From NCBI GenBank assembly GCA_949502235.1, contig CATBDC010000029.1, forward strand, positions 1 through 45,686: DNA of 45,686 nucleotides, written 5' to 3'. This document shows positions 17,824 to 26,964 of the stretch, one piece after another. The stretch's first letter is position 1; the number at the start of each line of letters is the position of its first letter. The stretch is from an uncultured Lachnospiraceae bacterium. GTDB lineage: Bacteria > Bacillota > Clostridia > Lachnospirales > Lachnospiraceae. Position numbers and translations under genes: made by a program. The notes under the pieces are model-generated. The model worked only from the letters and a program-made list of their open reading frames with translations, had not been told where the DNA came from and did not search any database.

Positions 17824-18234
17824 ATGAAGAAACGGTGTGTGTACATACCTTCCATGTTAGTTATACTTTTACTCCTGACAGCCTGCCATGCAGGCAGGGA
17901 TAATATGAAAAAGCTAAGAGACATTGAATTTACGGTTGTAAGTCCGCAGGAAATTCCCGAGGAGCTTGAGAGCCTCATTTCGGAAAAAAAGGAAGGGGGA
18001 TTTCAGCTGACTTATGCAGATAAGGGGTATCTTTATATGGCATACGGCTATGGGAAAAGAGATACAAGCGGGTACAGTGTAGAGGTGGAGGAATGTTATG
18101 AGGCGCAGGACGTTATCTGTATGAAGACAAACCTTAAGGGACCTCCAAAGGATGAAGAGATTATCGGGGAAAATACATACCCTTTCGTTGTGGTGAAGAT
18201 AGAATATGTGGAAAAAGATGTTGTATTTGAGTAG
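17824..18234 (+). CDS. PrcB-like lipoprotein
   Basis: 136 residues. Signal YIPSMLVILLLLTACHAG has a lipobox (LTAC), so it is likely membrane anchored. The mature part matches the PrcB C-terminal domain pattern: ADKGYLYMAYGYGKRDTSGY, SVEVEECYEAQDVICMKTNL, then a PFVVVKIEYVEKDVVFE end. PrcB was described as a partner of a Treponema protease complex; in Firmicutes the role is unknown. It ends 13 nt before the SipL-like gene, so co-transcription and a sporulation or envelope role are plausible. Confidence 0.75.
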   Translation: MKKRCVYIPSMLVILLLLTACHAGRDNMKKLRDIEFTVVSPQEIPEELESLISEKKEGGFQLTYADKGYLYMAYGYGKRDTSGYSVEVEECYEAQDVICMKTNLKGPPKDEEIIGENTYPFVVVKIEYVEKDVVFE

Positions 18235-18247
18235 AGGAGGAGCATTT

Positions 18248-19807
18248 ATGGAATGTGAAAAAAGAGATATGGACGTGTACCGGCAGGGAAAGATTATCAC
18301 AGATCAGTTTTACATTGATGACGATTATAATGTGCCGGATGCAAAAAATGACGTGAAAAATGTTATTTTGGGAGAAGGAAGCCTTTCCATAGAAGATATG
18401 AAGGTGGTGGAAAACTACATACGGGTGTCCGGAAAGCTGAATTTTAAAGTGCTCTATATGGCAGAGGGCGAGGATGTACGCCTAAGCGCTCTGGAGGGGA
18501 GGATGCCCTTTGAGGAGATGGTCTATATGGAAGAAGCCCAGGACGGAAATCTTTTTATGAAGCTTGCCCAGACAGAGGTTACGGTAACAATGATTCACTC
18601 AAGAAAGCTGAATATCAAAGCGCTCTGCGAGCTTCAGATCTGCCCGGAAAAGAAGGAAACCATTTCTCTTACAACAGATATGGATGCTGATTTCCCGCTT
18701 TATAAAAAATATAAAAAGGAGCAGGTGTTAAAGCTCTTTACTGTCAAAAAGGATACATACCGCATCAAAGAGGAGGTAACCATTGGAGGGACAAAGGAGA
18801 GCATAGGGAATCTGCTCTGGACAGAGGCTGTAAGCAGAAAGCTTGATACCAGACTTTCGCAGGATGAGCTGCTTTTGACAGGAGAGCTTCTTCTCTTTTG
18901 CTTTTATGAATCTGTTGACGGAAAAATTGACTGGATTGAACAGGCAGTTCCCTATGAAGGGCGCATGGAATGTTACGGTGCGAAAGACCAGATGTACCAT
19001 CATATTTATCCGTCCCTTACAGATGTAAATATTGAACCCAGAATGGATGAGGACGGAGAAATGAGGGTGGTGGGAGTCGAGGCGACCCTGGAAGCAAGAT
19101 TATTTATCTGTGAAGAGGAAACCGTAGACATCTTAGAGGATTTATATTCACTTACAAGAGAGTGTGTACCCCGGATAAAGGAGGAAAGGGTAGAAAAGCT
19201 CTTGATGCAGAACCATTCAAAATGTAAGGTGGCAGAGCAGCTTTCACTGCCGGAAATTAAAGATGACATTCTGCAGATCTGCCACAGTAGCGCCAGGATA
19301 CAGGTAGAGCATACGGAGGCAGAGGCAGGAGGCATCCGCATTGAAGGGGTGCTCCATCTGTACTTCCTGTATGTGAAATCAGATGATATGGTTCCATTCG
19401 GAGTATGGCAGGGAATGATTCCCTTTTCCTATCTTCTTGAGAGCAATGAGACAGCAGAAAATATGAATTATGACATTACCTGTCAGGTAGAACAGCTCTC
19501 CGTAGGCCTGCTTGGAAGCGATGAGGTGGAGGTAAAGGCAGTTCTGGCATTTAACAGCTTTCTTAGAAGCCCTGTCATCATAAATAATATTGAGGAAACG
19601 AAGGAATTGCCGGTTGATCTGGAGGAGCTGGAAAAGCGTCCCGGAATTGTAGGGTATATAGTAAAAGAAGGGGATAATTTGTGGAGCCTTGCCAAAAACT
19701 ACAGTACAACCAGAGAAGGAATTATGGAAGTGAATGAACTGGCATCAGAGGAAATAAAACCTGGAGATAAGCTCTTGATTTTTAAGGAAAATATGAGTAT
19801 ACTATAA
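18248..19807 (+). CDS. SipL-like spore morphogenetic protein (SPOCS/DUF3794 plus LysM)
   Basis: 519 residues from the ATG at 18248 (GAGGAGG upstream; the longer in-frame start at 18206 overlaps the preceding gene). Repeated DUF3794/SPOCS units are recognisable, e.g. VENYIRVSGKLNFKVLYMAE, ELLLTGELLLFCFYESVDGK and IRIEGVLHLYFLYVKSDDMV. A C-terminal LysM (~465-515) reads GYIVKEGDNLWSLAKNYSTT...INPGDKLLI-like. This is the architecture of C. difficile SipL, which binds SpoIVA at the forespore surface through LysM. It indicates a spore former. Confidence 0.88.
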   Translation: MECEKRDMDVYRQGKIITDQFYIDDDYNVPDAKNDVKNVILGEGSLSIEDMKVVENYIRVSGKLNFKVLYMAEGEDVRLSALEGRMPFEEMVYMEEAQDGNLFMKLAQTEVTVTMIHSRKLNIKALCELQICPEKKETISLTTDMDADFPLYKKYKKEQVLKLFTVKKDTYRIKEEVTIGGTKESIGNLLWTEAVSRKLDTRLSQDELLLTGELLLFCFYESVDGKIDWIEQAVPYEGRMECYGAKDQMYHHIYPSLTDVNIEPRMDEDGEMRVVGVEATLEARLFICEEETVDILEDLYSLTRECVPRIKEERVEKLLMQNHSKCKVAEQLSLPEIKDDILQICHSSARIQVEHTEAEAGGIRIEGVLHLYFLYVKSDDMVPFGVWQGMIPFSYLLESNETAENMNYDITCQVEQLSVGLLGSDEVEVKAVLAFNSFLRSPVIINNIEETKELPVDLEELEKRPGIVGYIVKEGDNLWSLAKNYSTTREGIMEVNELASEEIKPGDKLLIFKENMSIL

Positions 19808-19847
19808 GAATATTGTATACAACATACAAAATACAAGGAGATAAAGC

Positions 19848-20729
19848 ATGGACAGATTAGAATTAAAGGCAATGGGGAAAATTAATCTCGGCCTTGATGT
19901 ACTTGGCAGACGTGAGAACGGGTATCATGATGTACGTATGGTTATGCAGACCGTATATTTCTATGATACGGTAGTCCTTGAAAAAAAACACATGCCGGGC
20001 ATAGAGGTGAAGACGAATCTCTTCTTCCTTCCTGCTGACAAAGGCAATCTTGCCTTTCAGGCAGCAGATATGCTGACAGAAGAGTTTAAGATTACGGAAG
20101 GCATTTCCATTACGCTGGATAAACGGATTCCAGTATCAGCAGGAATGGCAGGGGGAAGTGCAGATGCAGCGGCGGTTCTCTATGGCATGAACCGGATGTT
20201 CGGCCTGGGGCTTTCTGATGAGGGGCTGAAAAAGAGAGGGCTTAAATTAGGTGCAGACGTGCCTTACTGCATTATGAGAGGTACAGTTCTTGCAGAGGGA
20301 ATCGGAGAAATTCTTACCCCTCTGCCCAGATGTCCGAGATGCTATGTACTTCTTGCAAAGCCTTCTGTCAATGTATCTACGAAGCTTGTATATGAAAGAC
20401 TGGATTCATCAGGGGAATATGAGCATCCGGATATTGACGGGATTATCAAAGGATTAGAAGAAAAAAGTATAAGAAAAGTTGCCTCCTGTATGGGAAATGT
20501 GCTGGAGCATGTGACAATGAAGGAATATCCCGTTATCGGAGAGCTGAAAAGCGTTATGAAAGCAAAAGGGGCCTTAAATGCTGTCATGAGCGGCAGCGGG
20601 CCTACAGTTTTCGGGCTTTTTGAGGAGCGGGGCAGGGCAAAGGAGGCAGCTGACAGGATAAAGGAGCTTAAGCTGGCAAAGCAGGTATATGTGACCAGTA
20701 TCCATTATGCAAGGAGGAACGAAGGATGA
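19848..20729 (+). CDS. ispE: 4-(cytidine 5'-diphospho)-2-C-methyl-D-erythritol kinase
   Basis: 293 residues, CAAGGAG eight bases before the ATG. GHMP-kinase motifs: AMGKINLGLDVLGRRENGYH, the ATP loop PVSAGMAGGSADAAAVLYGM, and GALNAVMSGSGPTVFGLF. It phosphorylates CDP-ME in the MEP isoprenoid pathway. Its stop overlaps the GntR regulator start by 4 bp, so the two are translationally coupled. Confidence 0.96.
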   Translation: MDRLELKAMGKINLGLDVLGRRENGYHDVRMVMQTVYFYDTVVLEKKHMPGIEVKTNLFFLPADKGNLAFQAADMLTEEFKITEGISITLDKRIPVSAGMAGGSADAAAVLYGMNRMFGLGLSDEGLKKRGLKLGADVPYCIMRGTVLAEGIGEILTPLPRCPRCYVLLAKPSVNVSTKLVYERLDSSGEYEHPDIDGIIKGLEEKSIRKVASCMGNVLEHVTMKEYPVIGELKSVMKAKGALNAVMSGSGPTVFGLFEERGRAKEAADRIKELKLAKQVYVTSIHYARRNEG

Positions 20730-21403
20730 CCCCGAATTTTCAGGTTAATATGAATGAGTACCTTCCCCTTCGGGATGTTGTTTTTAATACATTAAGGCAG
20801 GCAATCCTTAAGGGCGAGCTAAAGCCCGGAGAGAGGCTGATGGAGATTCAGCTTGCAAATAAGCTTGGGGTGAGCCGTACCCCTATTCGTGAGGCCATAA
20901 GAAAGCTTGAGCTTGAAGGACTGGTTCTTATGATCCCCAGAAAGGGCGCAGAGGTTGCACAGATTACAGAAAAGAGCCTAAGAGATGTGCTGGAGGTAAG
21001 AAAGGCACTGGAGGAGCTGTCAGTCCAGCTTGCATGTGAAAGAATTACGCCGGATATGCTAAAGAAGCTTGAAGAGGCGGCAGAGGATTTCCGCAGAATT
21101 TTAAAAAGCAAGGACATAACAGAGATTGCACAGGCAGATGTCTGCTTTCATGATGTGATTTACCAGGCAGCTGATAATCAGAGGCTTACGCAGCTTTTAA
21201 GTAATCTGGGCGAGCAGATGTACCGTTACCGTGTAGAGTATCTGAAAAATCCGGAGGTGTTCGGACAGCTTCTTAGGGAGCATGAGGAGATTATCTGCCA
21301 TATCAGAAAGGGAGAGAAGGAGAAGGCAGTCAGGATTGTATGTGAGCATATCGATAACCAGGTGGCTGCGGTCAGCGATTTAATCAGAACAAAAAAAACC
21401 TGA
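20726..21403 (+). CDS. GntR family transcriptional regulator (FCD type)
   Basis: 225 residues, GGAGG eight bases before the ATG. The winged helix (~10-75) reads VVFNTLRQAILKGELKPGER, LANKLGVSRTPIREAIRKLE. The FCD effector domain follows (~85-215), with metal-type residues Asp and His in QADVCFHDVIYQAA and LREHEEIICHI. The ligand is usually a carboxylate or sugar acid; here there is no linked metabolic gene to suggest one. It overlaps ispE by 4 bp. Confidence 0.93.
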   Translation: MTPNFQVNMNEYLPLRDVVFNTLRQAILKGELKPGERLMEIQLANKLGVSRTPIREAIRKLELEGLVLMIPRKGAEVAQITEKSLRDVLEVRKALEELSVQLACERITPDMLKKLEEAAEDFRRILKSKDITEIAQADVCFHDVIYQAADNQRLTQLLSNLGEQMYRYRVEYLKNPEVFGQLLREHEEIICHIRKGEKEKAVRIVCEHIDNQVAAVSDLIRTKKT

Positions 21404-21471
21404 ATATGAATAATGTACACGATATATGTGCATACTCTGTGAAGCTGTAGGAAACAAGAGGAGGTACATAT

Positions 21472-22164
21472 ATGGCGGACATGAAAGAGATTTTAACAAA
21501 AAAAGATAGAAAGAAGCATATTATCTGTGGTATAATTGGAATTTGTATAAGCGTGGTTCTGACAGGAATGATTGTAAGCTGGCGTAAGGAGGCCGTAGAC
21601 CGGAAGATGAGTGAGCTTCAGGAGAGGATTTCAAAGGAAGTATTCCGGTTCCATGTTCTTGCCAACAGCGACAGTGATGAGGATCAGGAGGTAAAGCTTG
21701 GGGTTCGTGACGCGGTGCTTGCTTTTATGGAGGATGAAATGGGTGAGGAAGCATCGGCAGAGGCCACAAAGGAATGGGCGGCAGGGCATCTTGAGGAGAT
21801 TAAGGAAACTGCTCTTTGTGCTCTTAGAGAGAAGGGATTTGACTACGGCGTCCGCGCGGAGGTGACAACATGCTATTTTCCGGAGAAGAGATACGGAGAT
21901 GTTGTATTTCCGGATGGAGATTATGAGGCTCTGCGCATTGAGCTTGGAAGAGGTGCAGGCCATAACTGGTGGTGCGTGCTTTATCCCAATCTCTGCTTTA
22001 TGGATACGACCTGTGCAGTAGTAAGTGATGAAGGAAAGGAAGAGCTAAAAGAGACGCTTGAGGAGGATGAATACGAGATGATTACAGCGGCCTCCGAGTT
22101 TAAAATCAGGTGGTTCTTTTTTGGAGACCATGAAGATACAAAGAGTACAAAGGAAAAACAGTAA
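21472..22164 (+). CDS. spoIIR: Stage II sporulation protein R
   Basis: 230 residues, AGGAGG before the ATG. One TM/signal-anchor segment (~20-40, IICGIIGICISVVLTGMIVS), then the conserved start of the family, FRFHVLANSDSDEDQEVKLG, and ending region GAGHNWWCVLYPNLCFMD. SpoIIR is secreted from the forespore and triggers SpoIIGA to process pro-sigma-E. It supports a spore-forming host. It lies 16 nt upstream of the CDF gene. Confidence 0.95.
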   Translation: MADMKEILTKKDRKKHIICGIIGICISVVLTGMIVSWRKEAVDRKMSELQERISKEVFRFHVLANSDSDEDQEVKLGVRDAVLAFMEDEMGEEASAEATKEWAAGHLEEIKETALCALREKGFDYGVRAEVTTCYFPEKRYGDVVFPDGDYEALRIELGRGAGHNWWCVLYPNLCFMDTTCAVVSDEGKEELKETLEEDEYEMITAASEFKIRWFFFGDHEDTKSTKEKQ

Positions 22165-22180
22165 TACATGAGGAGGAGCT

Positions 22181-23365
22181 ATGACCGATTTTTTGGTAAG
22201 GCATTTTGTGAAGGATTATGAGGCGGTGGAAAAGGTGTCTGTCCGGACTGCGTACGGTGTGCTGTCCAGTGTGGCGGGCATCTTTTGTAATGTCATTTTA
22301 TTTGCAGCAAAGTGGGTTGCCGGTTTTTTTCTCCACAGCATTTCGGTAATGGCAGATGCCTTCAATAATCTGTCTGACGCAGGTTCATCTGTTATCGGTC
22401 TTGTAGGAGTGAAGATGGCAGGCAAGCCCGCAGACAAGGATCATCCCTTCGGCCACGGAAGGATTGAGTATATAGCGGCTCTTGTAGTATCATTTCTTGT
22501 TATAGAAGTGGGATTTACCTTTTTTAAAGAGGCGGCAGGAAAGATTCGGGAACCAGAGGTACTTAAATTTCAGCTTGTACCGGTTATCATATTAATTATT
22601 TCTGTCTGTGTGAAGCTCTGGATGGGAATGTTTAACAGAAAGCTTGGGAAACGTATTGATTCCAAAGTGATGCTGGCCACGGCAGCAGATGCCATGGGAG
22701 ATGTGATTACGACCTCGGCAACGATTTTTTCACTGATTTTCTTTCGGGTGACAGGAATCAATATTGACGGCTTCGTGGGACTTGGAGTTGCGCTTGTTGT
22801 CATATGGGCAGGTATAGGGATTGCGAAGGATACGCTGGAGCCTCTGATAGGAAAGCCGGTAGATCCAAAGGAGTATGATAAGATCACAAAATTTGTAGAG
22901 AAGTATGACGGCATTGAAGGGAGCCACGACCTGATTGTACATAATTACGGCCCCGGCAGAAGTATGGCATCCATCCACGCGGAGGTGCCTAATGATGTGG
23001 ATATTGAGATATCCCATGAGATTATAGACAGAATTGAGCGTGACGCAGTAAAGAAGCTTGGTATATTCTTAGTGATTCATATGGATCCGGTAGAGATGAA
23101 GGATGAGCATGTCCTTTCTGTAAAGAAACAGGTAAAGAGAATTCTGGATGCCCTTGACCCGGCGGTGAGCATCCATGATTTCCGAATGATCGATGGAACG
23201 GATCAGATTAATCTGATTTTTGATATGGTAGTTCCATATGAATATGATGATAAAAGGAAGGATGAGCTTCGTACCTCTCTTATAAAGCTTCTTAAGATTG
23301 CGGATGAAAGATACGAATGTGTTATTACGGCGGAAAGGAGTTATATTGGTAATGCAAAGGAATAA
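22181..23365 (+). CDS. Cation diffusion facilitator family transporter
   Basis: 394 residues, GAGGAG before the ATG. Five to six TM segments in ~25-215 with the CDF metal motifs SVMADAFNNLSDAGSS and DHPFGHGRIEYIAAL (TM2), and AADAMGDVITTSATI (TM5). The C-terminal ~180 residues are longer than in minimal CDFs and contain the cytoplasmic dimer domain (YGPGRSMASIHAEVPNDVDI, IHMDPVE) plus a second similar unit. It exports divalent metals such as Zn, Mn or Fe by proton exchange. The end overlaps the thioesterase start region by about 14-20 bp. Confidence 0.93.
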   Translation: MTDFLVRHFVKDYEAVEKVSVRTAYGVLSSVAGIFCNVILFAAKWVAGFFLHSISVMADAFNNLSDAGSSVIGLVGVKMAGKPADKDHPFGHGRIEYIAALVVSFLVIEVGFTFFKEAAGKIREPEVLKFQLVPVIILIISVCVKLWMGMFNRKLGKRIDSKVMLATAADAMGDVITTSATIFSLIFFRVTGINIDGFVGLGVALVVIWAGIGIAKDTLEPLIGKPVDPKEYDKITKFVEKYDGIEGSHDLIVHNYGPGRSMASIHAEVPNDVDIEISHEIIDRIERDAVKKLGIFLVIHMDPVEMKDEHVLSVKKQVKRILDALDPAVSIHDFRMIDGTDQINLIFDMVVPYEYDDKRKDELRTSLIKLLKIADERYECVITAERSYIGNAKE

Positions 23366-24089
23366 CAGCTATACATTTGATGCGAGAGTCAGGTTCAGTG
23401 AGACCAATCACACAAGGCATCTCACACTGCCGGGAATTATTAATTATTTTCAAGACTGCAGTATCTTTCAGTCAGAGGAGATTGGCCTCGGCATTGAAGA
23501 ACTGAGAGAGAGAAAACGGGCATGGGTGCTGTTATCATGGCAGATTGTGATAGAACGGTATCCCAGATTTACCGAGAAAATCAGGGTGCACACCTGGGCC
23601 ACAAGATTCAGGGGCATGCTGGGAGACCGCAATTTCTGTATGGAGGATGAGGCAGGGAAGACGCTTGCATATGCAAATTCCCAGTGGATGTATATGGACA
23701 TGGAAAAAGGACGCCCTGCAAGGCCTGACATCAGGGAAATAGAGGCCTATGGCACCGGACAGGCCCTTGAGATGGAATCTGCCGGAAGGAAGATAGCCGT
23801 TCCCGAAGGAATGAAGGAATTTCCTGTGGTTCCGGTAAGAAAATATCAGATTGATACCAACGAGCATGTGAATAATTGCCAGTATATACAGATGGTATTG
23901 GAGCTTCTTACGAAGGACAGGGATATAAAAAAGCTTCGGGCAGAATACAGAAAAGCGGCAGTGTATGGGGATGTTATCCTGCCGAGGGTAAGAGAGGAAG
24001 AGGACAATGCAGTGGCAGAGCTTTGTGATATGGAAGGAAAGCCATATGTAGTGGCGGAGGTACAGTGGACAGATGAAATTAATAGATGA
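23352..24089 (+). CDS. Acyl-ACP thioesterase
   Basis: 245 residues from the ATG at 23352; a TTG at 23346 is five bases after AGGAG and may be the true start, adding two residues. Two hot-dog folds as in bacterial FatA-like enzymes: FDARVRFSETNHTRHLTLPG, WVLLSWQIVIERYPRF, FCMEDEAGKTLAYANSQW, and second-half VRKYQIDTNEHVNNCQYIQM with the conserved Asp/Asn/His set. It releases free fatty acids from acyl carrier protein. It overlaps both the CDF gene upstream and, by 17 bp, the CvfB-like gene downstream. Confidence 0.9.
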   Translation: MQRNNSYTFDARVRFSETNHTRHLTLPGIINYFQDCSIFQSEEIGLGIEELRERKRAWVLLSWQIVIERYPRFTEKIRVHTWATRFRGMLGDRNFCMEDEAGKTLAYANSQWMYMDMEKGRPARPDIREIEAYGTGQALEMESAGRKIAVPEGMKEFPVVPVRKYQIDTNEHVNNCQYIQMVLELLTKDRDIKKLRAEYRKAAVYGDVILPRVREEEDNAVAELCDMEGKPYVVAEVQWTDEINR

Positions 24090-24912
24090 ATTAGGAAAAA
24101 AAAGAAGGCTTATGGTGGTCAAGAAGGTAGATTTCGGGGTTTATCTGGGGACGGATGAAGAAAGGGTGCTCCTTCCGAAAAAAGAGGTGCCGAAGGGACT
24201 GGAAATCGGGGATCCGGTGGAGGTGTTCCTGTATAAGGACTCTGACGACCGCCTGATTGCAACATCCCAGATGCCGGCAGTTACGTTGGGGGAGACCGCT
24301 ATTCTTACTGTAAAGGATACGGGAAGGATAGGCGCGTTTCTTGACTGGGGGCTTCCAAAGGATCTGCTTCTGCCTTTTAAGGAGCAGACAGCAAAGGTAA
24401 AAAAAGGGGATAAGGTTCTTGTCTCTCTTTATGTGGACAAGAGTAAAAGATTGTGTGCAACAATGAAGATATACGGGATGCTCTGCACAGATTCCCCTTA
24501 TAAAAAGGATGATATGGTAGAGGGAATCATCTACGACACAAGTGATAACTTTGGCGTTTTTGTGGCGGTAGATAACTGCTATTCGGCTTTGATTCCAAAG
24601 AGAGAGGCATATGGAAACTTATATGTAGGCAGCAGGGTACACGCAAGAGTAGTCAGGGTAAAGGAAGACGGGAAGCTTGACTTAAGTGTCCGGGAAAAAG
24701 CATTTCTGCAGATGGACGCAGATGCACAGATGCTTATGGAATGTATGGAGAAAAACGGCGGGAAGCTGCCATTTACGGACAAATCCGATCCGGAACTCAT
24801 AAAAAAAGAGCTTGGACTTAGTAAAAATGCCTTCAAAAGAGCTGTGGGACGGCTTTTGAAAGAGCAGAAGCTACAAATTGTAGAAAATGGTATTGAAATC
24901 CTGAAAAAATAG
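24073..24912 (+). CDS. cvfB: CvfB-like S1 RNA-binding protein
   Basis: 279 residues. Tandem S1 domains are visible: VKKVDFGVYLGTDEERVLLP (~15-60), VKDTGRIGAFLDWGLPKDLL (~75-135) and VEGIIYDTSDNFGVFVAVDN (~145-205). A C-terminal winged-helix-like part follows (~220-279, KKELGLSKNAFKRAVGRLLK). This is the order in CvfB/YitL, an RNA-binding regulator affecting virulence and gene expression in staphylococci. It overlaps the thioesterase by 17 bp, which suggests coupling. Confidence 0.92.
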   Translation: MKLIDELGKKRRLMVVKKVDFGVYLGTDEERVLLPKKEVPKGLEIGDPVEVFLYKDSDDRLIATSQMPAVTLGETAILTVKDTGRIGAFLDWGLPKDLLLPFKEQTAKVKKGDKVLVSLYVDKSKRLCATMKIYGMLCTDSPYKKDDMVEGIIYDTSDNFGVFVAVDNCYSALIPKREAYGNLYVGSRVHARVVRVKEDGKLDLSVREKAFLQMDADAQMLMECMEKNGGKLPFTDKSDPELIKKELGLSKNAFKRAVGRLLKEQKLQIVENGIEILKK

Positions 24913-24963
24913 TCTATAATAGGGTGCGTAAACGAAAAATAGAGTATTGAAAGGAGAATTGTA

Positions 24964-25197
24964 ATGAAGGTTCAGAACATTACAGATATCGAGAAGTTTT
25001 TTAAGGTAGTAGACGAGTGCAAGGGAAAGGTAGAGCTGGTAACAGGAGAGGGAGATAGGCTGAATCTGAAATCCAAGCTGTCACAATATGTTTCCATGGC
25101 AAATATTTTCTCTAACGGCGAGATCCCGGAGCTTGAATTAGTGGCACATGAGAAAGAGGATATTGACAGATTAGTTTCATTTATGATTAACGGTTAG
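24964..25197 (+). CDS. Small conserved-looking protein, unknown function
   Basis: 77 residues, AAAGGAG eight bases before the ATG. No membrane segment or cysteine. The sequence (KVQNITDIEKFFKVVDECKG at the start, IPELELVAHEKEDIDRLVSF near the end) looks like a compact alpha/beta protein. I do not know a function. It is the last gene of the run and is followed by a strong terminator at 25285-25332. Confidence 0.75.
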   Translation: MKVQNITDIEKFFKVVDECKGKVELVTGEGDRLNLKSKLSQYVSMANIFSNGEIPELELVAHEKEDIDRLVSFMING

Positions 25198-25284
25198 CAG
25201 TTAACAGAAGATTATAGTGGTTTGCTTTAAAAATCAGGGATAAATATAAAAAAACGAAGTATATGAACAAAAAAGCAAGCAAAA

Positions 25285-25332
25285 AGTCTCACATATTTGT
25301 GAAAGATTCACGAATATGCAAGGCTTTTTTTT
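25285..25332 (+). terminator. Intrinsic terminator
   Basis: Long stem AGTCT-CA-CATATTTGTGAA (25285-25303) with TTCACGAATATG-CA-AGGCT (25307-25325), interrupted by one CA/CA mismatch, then a run of eight T (25325-25332). It closes the transcription unit ending at 25197. Confidence 0.85.
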
Positions 25333-25345
25333 GATGTTATGCGAA

Positions 25346-25374
25346 TTGAACAGGCAAATAATTCAATATAGAAT
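25346..25374 (+). promoter_or_regulatory. Promoter of the NhaC/iadA unit
   Basis: TTGAAC (25346-25351), 17-bp spacer, TAGAAT (25369-25374), about 110 bp upstream of the ATG at 25486. An element B short copy lies in the leader. Confidence 0.55.
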
Positions 25375-25418
25375 AAAAGCTAATGAGAAGTGCTTCCATC
25401 AATCAATGAACTAAAATT

Positions 25419-25445
25419 GTTACTGTGAACGGAGTGATCAGTAAC
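25419..25445. repeat. Element B short copy (27 bp)
   Basis: GTTACTGTGAACGGAGTGAT then CAGTAAC. It lies about 35 bp upstream of the antiporter gene, one of the few copies not at a gene 3' end. Confidence 0.75.
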
Positions 25446-25485
25446 CTAAAATTAACATGTGACAAGTAATAAGGAGGACTATGAA

Positions 25486-26952
25486 ATGCCAAAGGATAAA
25501 AAAAGAGTCAGAGAAAAGAGAAAGCCAACATTTTTTGAAGCGATTCTGCCAATTATCGTAATGCTGGTTGTTCTTACAATTGGAAAGGGTATCATGGGCC
25601 TTGCTACGGAACCCTTCCTTCTGATGGTTACAGCCCTTGCCGGAATTCTGGCGTGGAGGATGGGATACAGCTGGGACGAGATGATGCAGGAAATCAGCCA
25701 GAAAATTGCGCGTGGCATGCCGGCAATTCTGATTTTAATTTCGGTAGGTGCCGTTGTAGGTACATGGATGATTTCAGGCACGATTCCCATGATGATCTAT
25801 TATGGCGTACAGATTGTGAATCCTTCATGGATGCTGGTAACATCGTTTATCATCAGCGCGATAGTGTCTCTCTGTACAGGAACATCATGGGGGACGGTAG
25901 CTACCATGGGAGTAGCATTGATGGGAATATCGGGAACCTTAGGTGTTTCCCTTCCGGCAACGGCAGGAGCAGTAGTGGCTGGTTCCTACTTTGGAGATAA
26001 ATTATCTCCTTTAAGTGACACAACAAATCTTGCTCCGATTGCCGCAGGCAGCCAGCTTTACGAGCATATCGGACATATGCTTTGGACAACAATACCGGCA
26101 AGCATTATCTCACTTATCGTCTACGCTGTAGCAGGAAGAGGAGTGTCAGCGGGAGCAGACGCCACGTCCGAGACCGTAACTATGATGCTGTCACAGTTAG
26201 ATCAGATGTTTGACTGGAATATTCTTCTTCTTTTACCAATTTTGGTAGTATTGGCAGGCTCTGTAATGCAGATGCCTACGATTCCGGTTATGATGCTGTC
26301 CAGCGTAGTGGCAGGAGCAGAAGCGATTATTTTCCAGGGCGCTTCTTTTGCAAATGTGATTACAAGCAGCGCCAGTGGATTTTCAGTTTCCATGGTGAAC
26401 CGTGCGGGATGGGATGCCGGGGCAGCGTCAGAAGAGGTAATTAAGCTCCTTGAAAGAGGCGGCCTGGCAGGTATGATGAGTACATGTCTTTTAGTATTCT
26501 GTGCATTTTGTTTTGCTGGAATTATGAGTAAATCCGGTTCCCTGGATGTAATTTTGAATAAGATTTTGTCTGTAGCAAAAAATACAGGAACATTGATAGC
26601 GTCAACTGCCGCGTCCTGTATTATTATGGCTTTTTCTACAGGAAACTCCTATTTATCTATATTGATTCCTGGAGAGATGTTTCGTAAGGCATATGTGAAA
26701 AGGGGGTTGCATCCGAAGAACCTTTCCCGTACACTGGAAGACGCAGGAACCGTTTTTGTTCCTCTGGTTCCATGGTCTGCGGCCGGCGCTTATATGACAT
26801 CCTGTCTGGGCGTGGAGGTATTGGACTATCTGCCATGGGCGGTTCTTTGTTATGTAGGATTTATTATTGCGATTTTCTATGGATTTACCGGCATTGGTAT
26901 TCGGAAGCTTACAGAGGAAGAAAAAGAAAAATATGAAGCCGAGATAGAATAG
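25486..26952 (+). CDS. NhaC family Na+/H+ antiporter
   Basis: 488 residues from the ATG at 25486 (AAGGAGG eight bases upstream; a GTG at 25459 is upstream of that site). About 11-12 hydrophobic segments. NhaC-type motifs: GAVVGTWMISGTIPMMIYYG, SLCTGTSWGTVATMGVALMG, VVAGSYFGDKLSPLSDTTNL and VFVPLVPWSAAGAYMTSCLG. Members exchange Na+ for H+ or for organic acids such as malate/lactate. It lies 12 nt upstream of an isoaspartyl dipeptidase, so transport of a carboxylated or peptide-derived substrate is possible (inference). Confidence 0.92.
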   Translation: MPKDKKRVREKRKPTFFEAILPIIVMLVVLTIGKGIMGLATEPFLLMVTALAGILAWRMGYSWDEMMQEISQKIARGMPAILILISVGAVVGTWMISGTIPMMIYYGVQIVNPSWMLVTSFIISAIVSLCTGTSWGTVATMGVALMGISGTLGVSLPATAGAVVAGSYFGDKLSPLSDTTNLAPIAAGSQLYEHIGHMLWTTIPASIISLIVYAVAGRGVSAGADATSETVTMMLSQLDQMFDWNILLLLPILVVLAGSVMQMPTIPVMMLSSVVAGAEAIIFQGASFANVITSSASGFSVSMVNRAGWDAGAASEEVIKLLERGGLAGMMSTCLLVFCAFCFAGIMSKSGSLDVILNKILSVAKNTGTLIASTAASCIIMAFSTGNSYLSILIPGEMFRKAYVKRGLHPKNLSRTLEDAGTVFVPLVPWSAAGAYMTSCLGVEVLDYLPWAVLCYVGFIIAIFYGFTGIGIRKLTEEEKEKYEAEIE

Positions 26953-26964
26953 GAGGGACGACTT

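Noticed and set aside
23535-24122. 195-residue open frame opposite the thioesterase gene
   Set aside because: Antisense to a conserved enzyme, with no recognisable domain.
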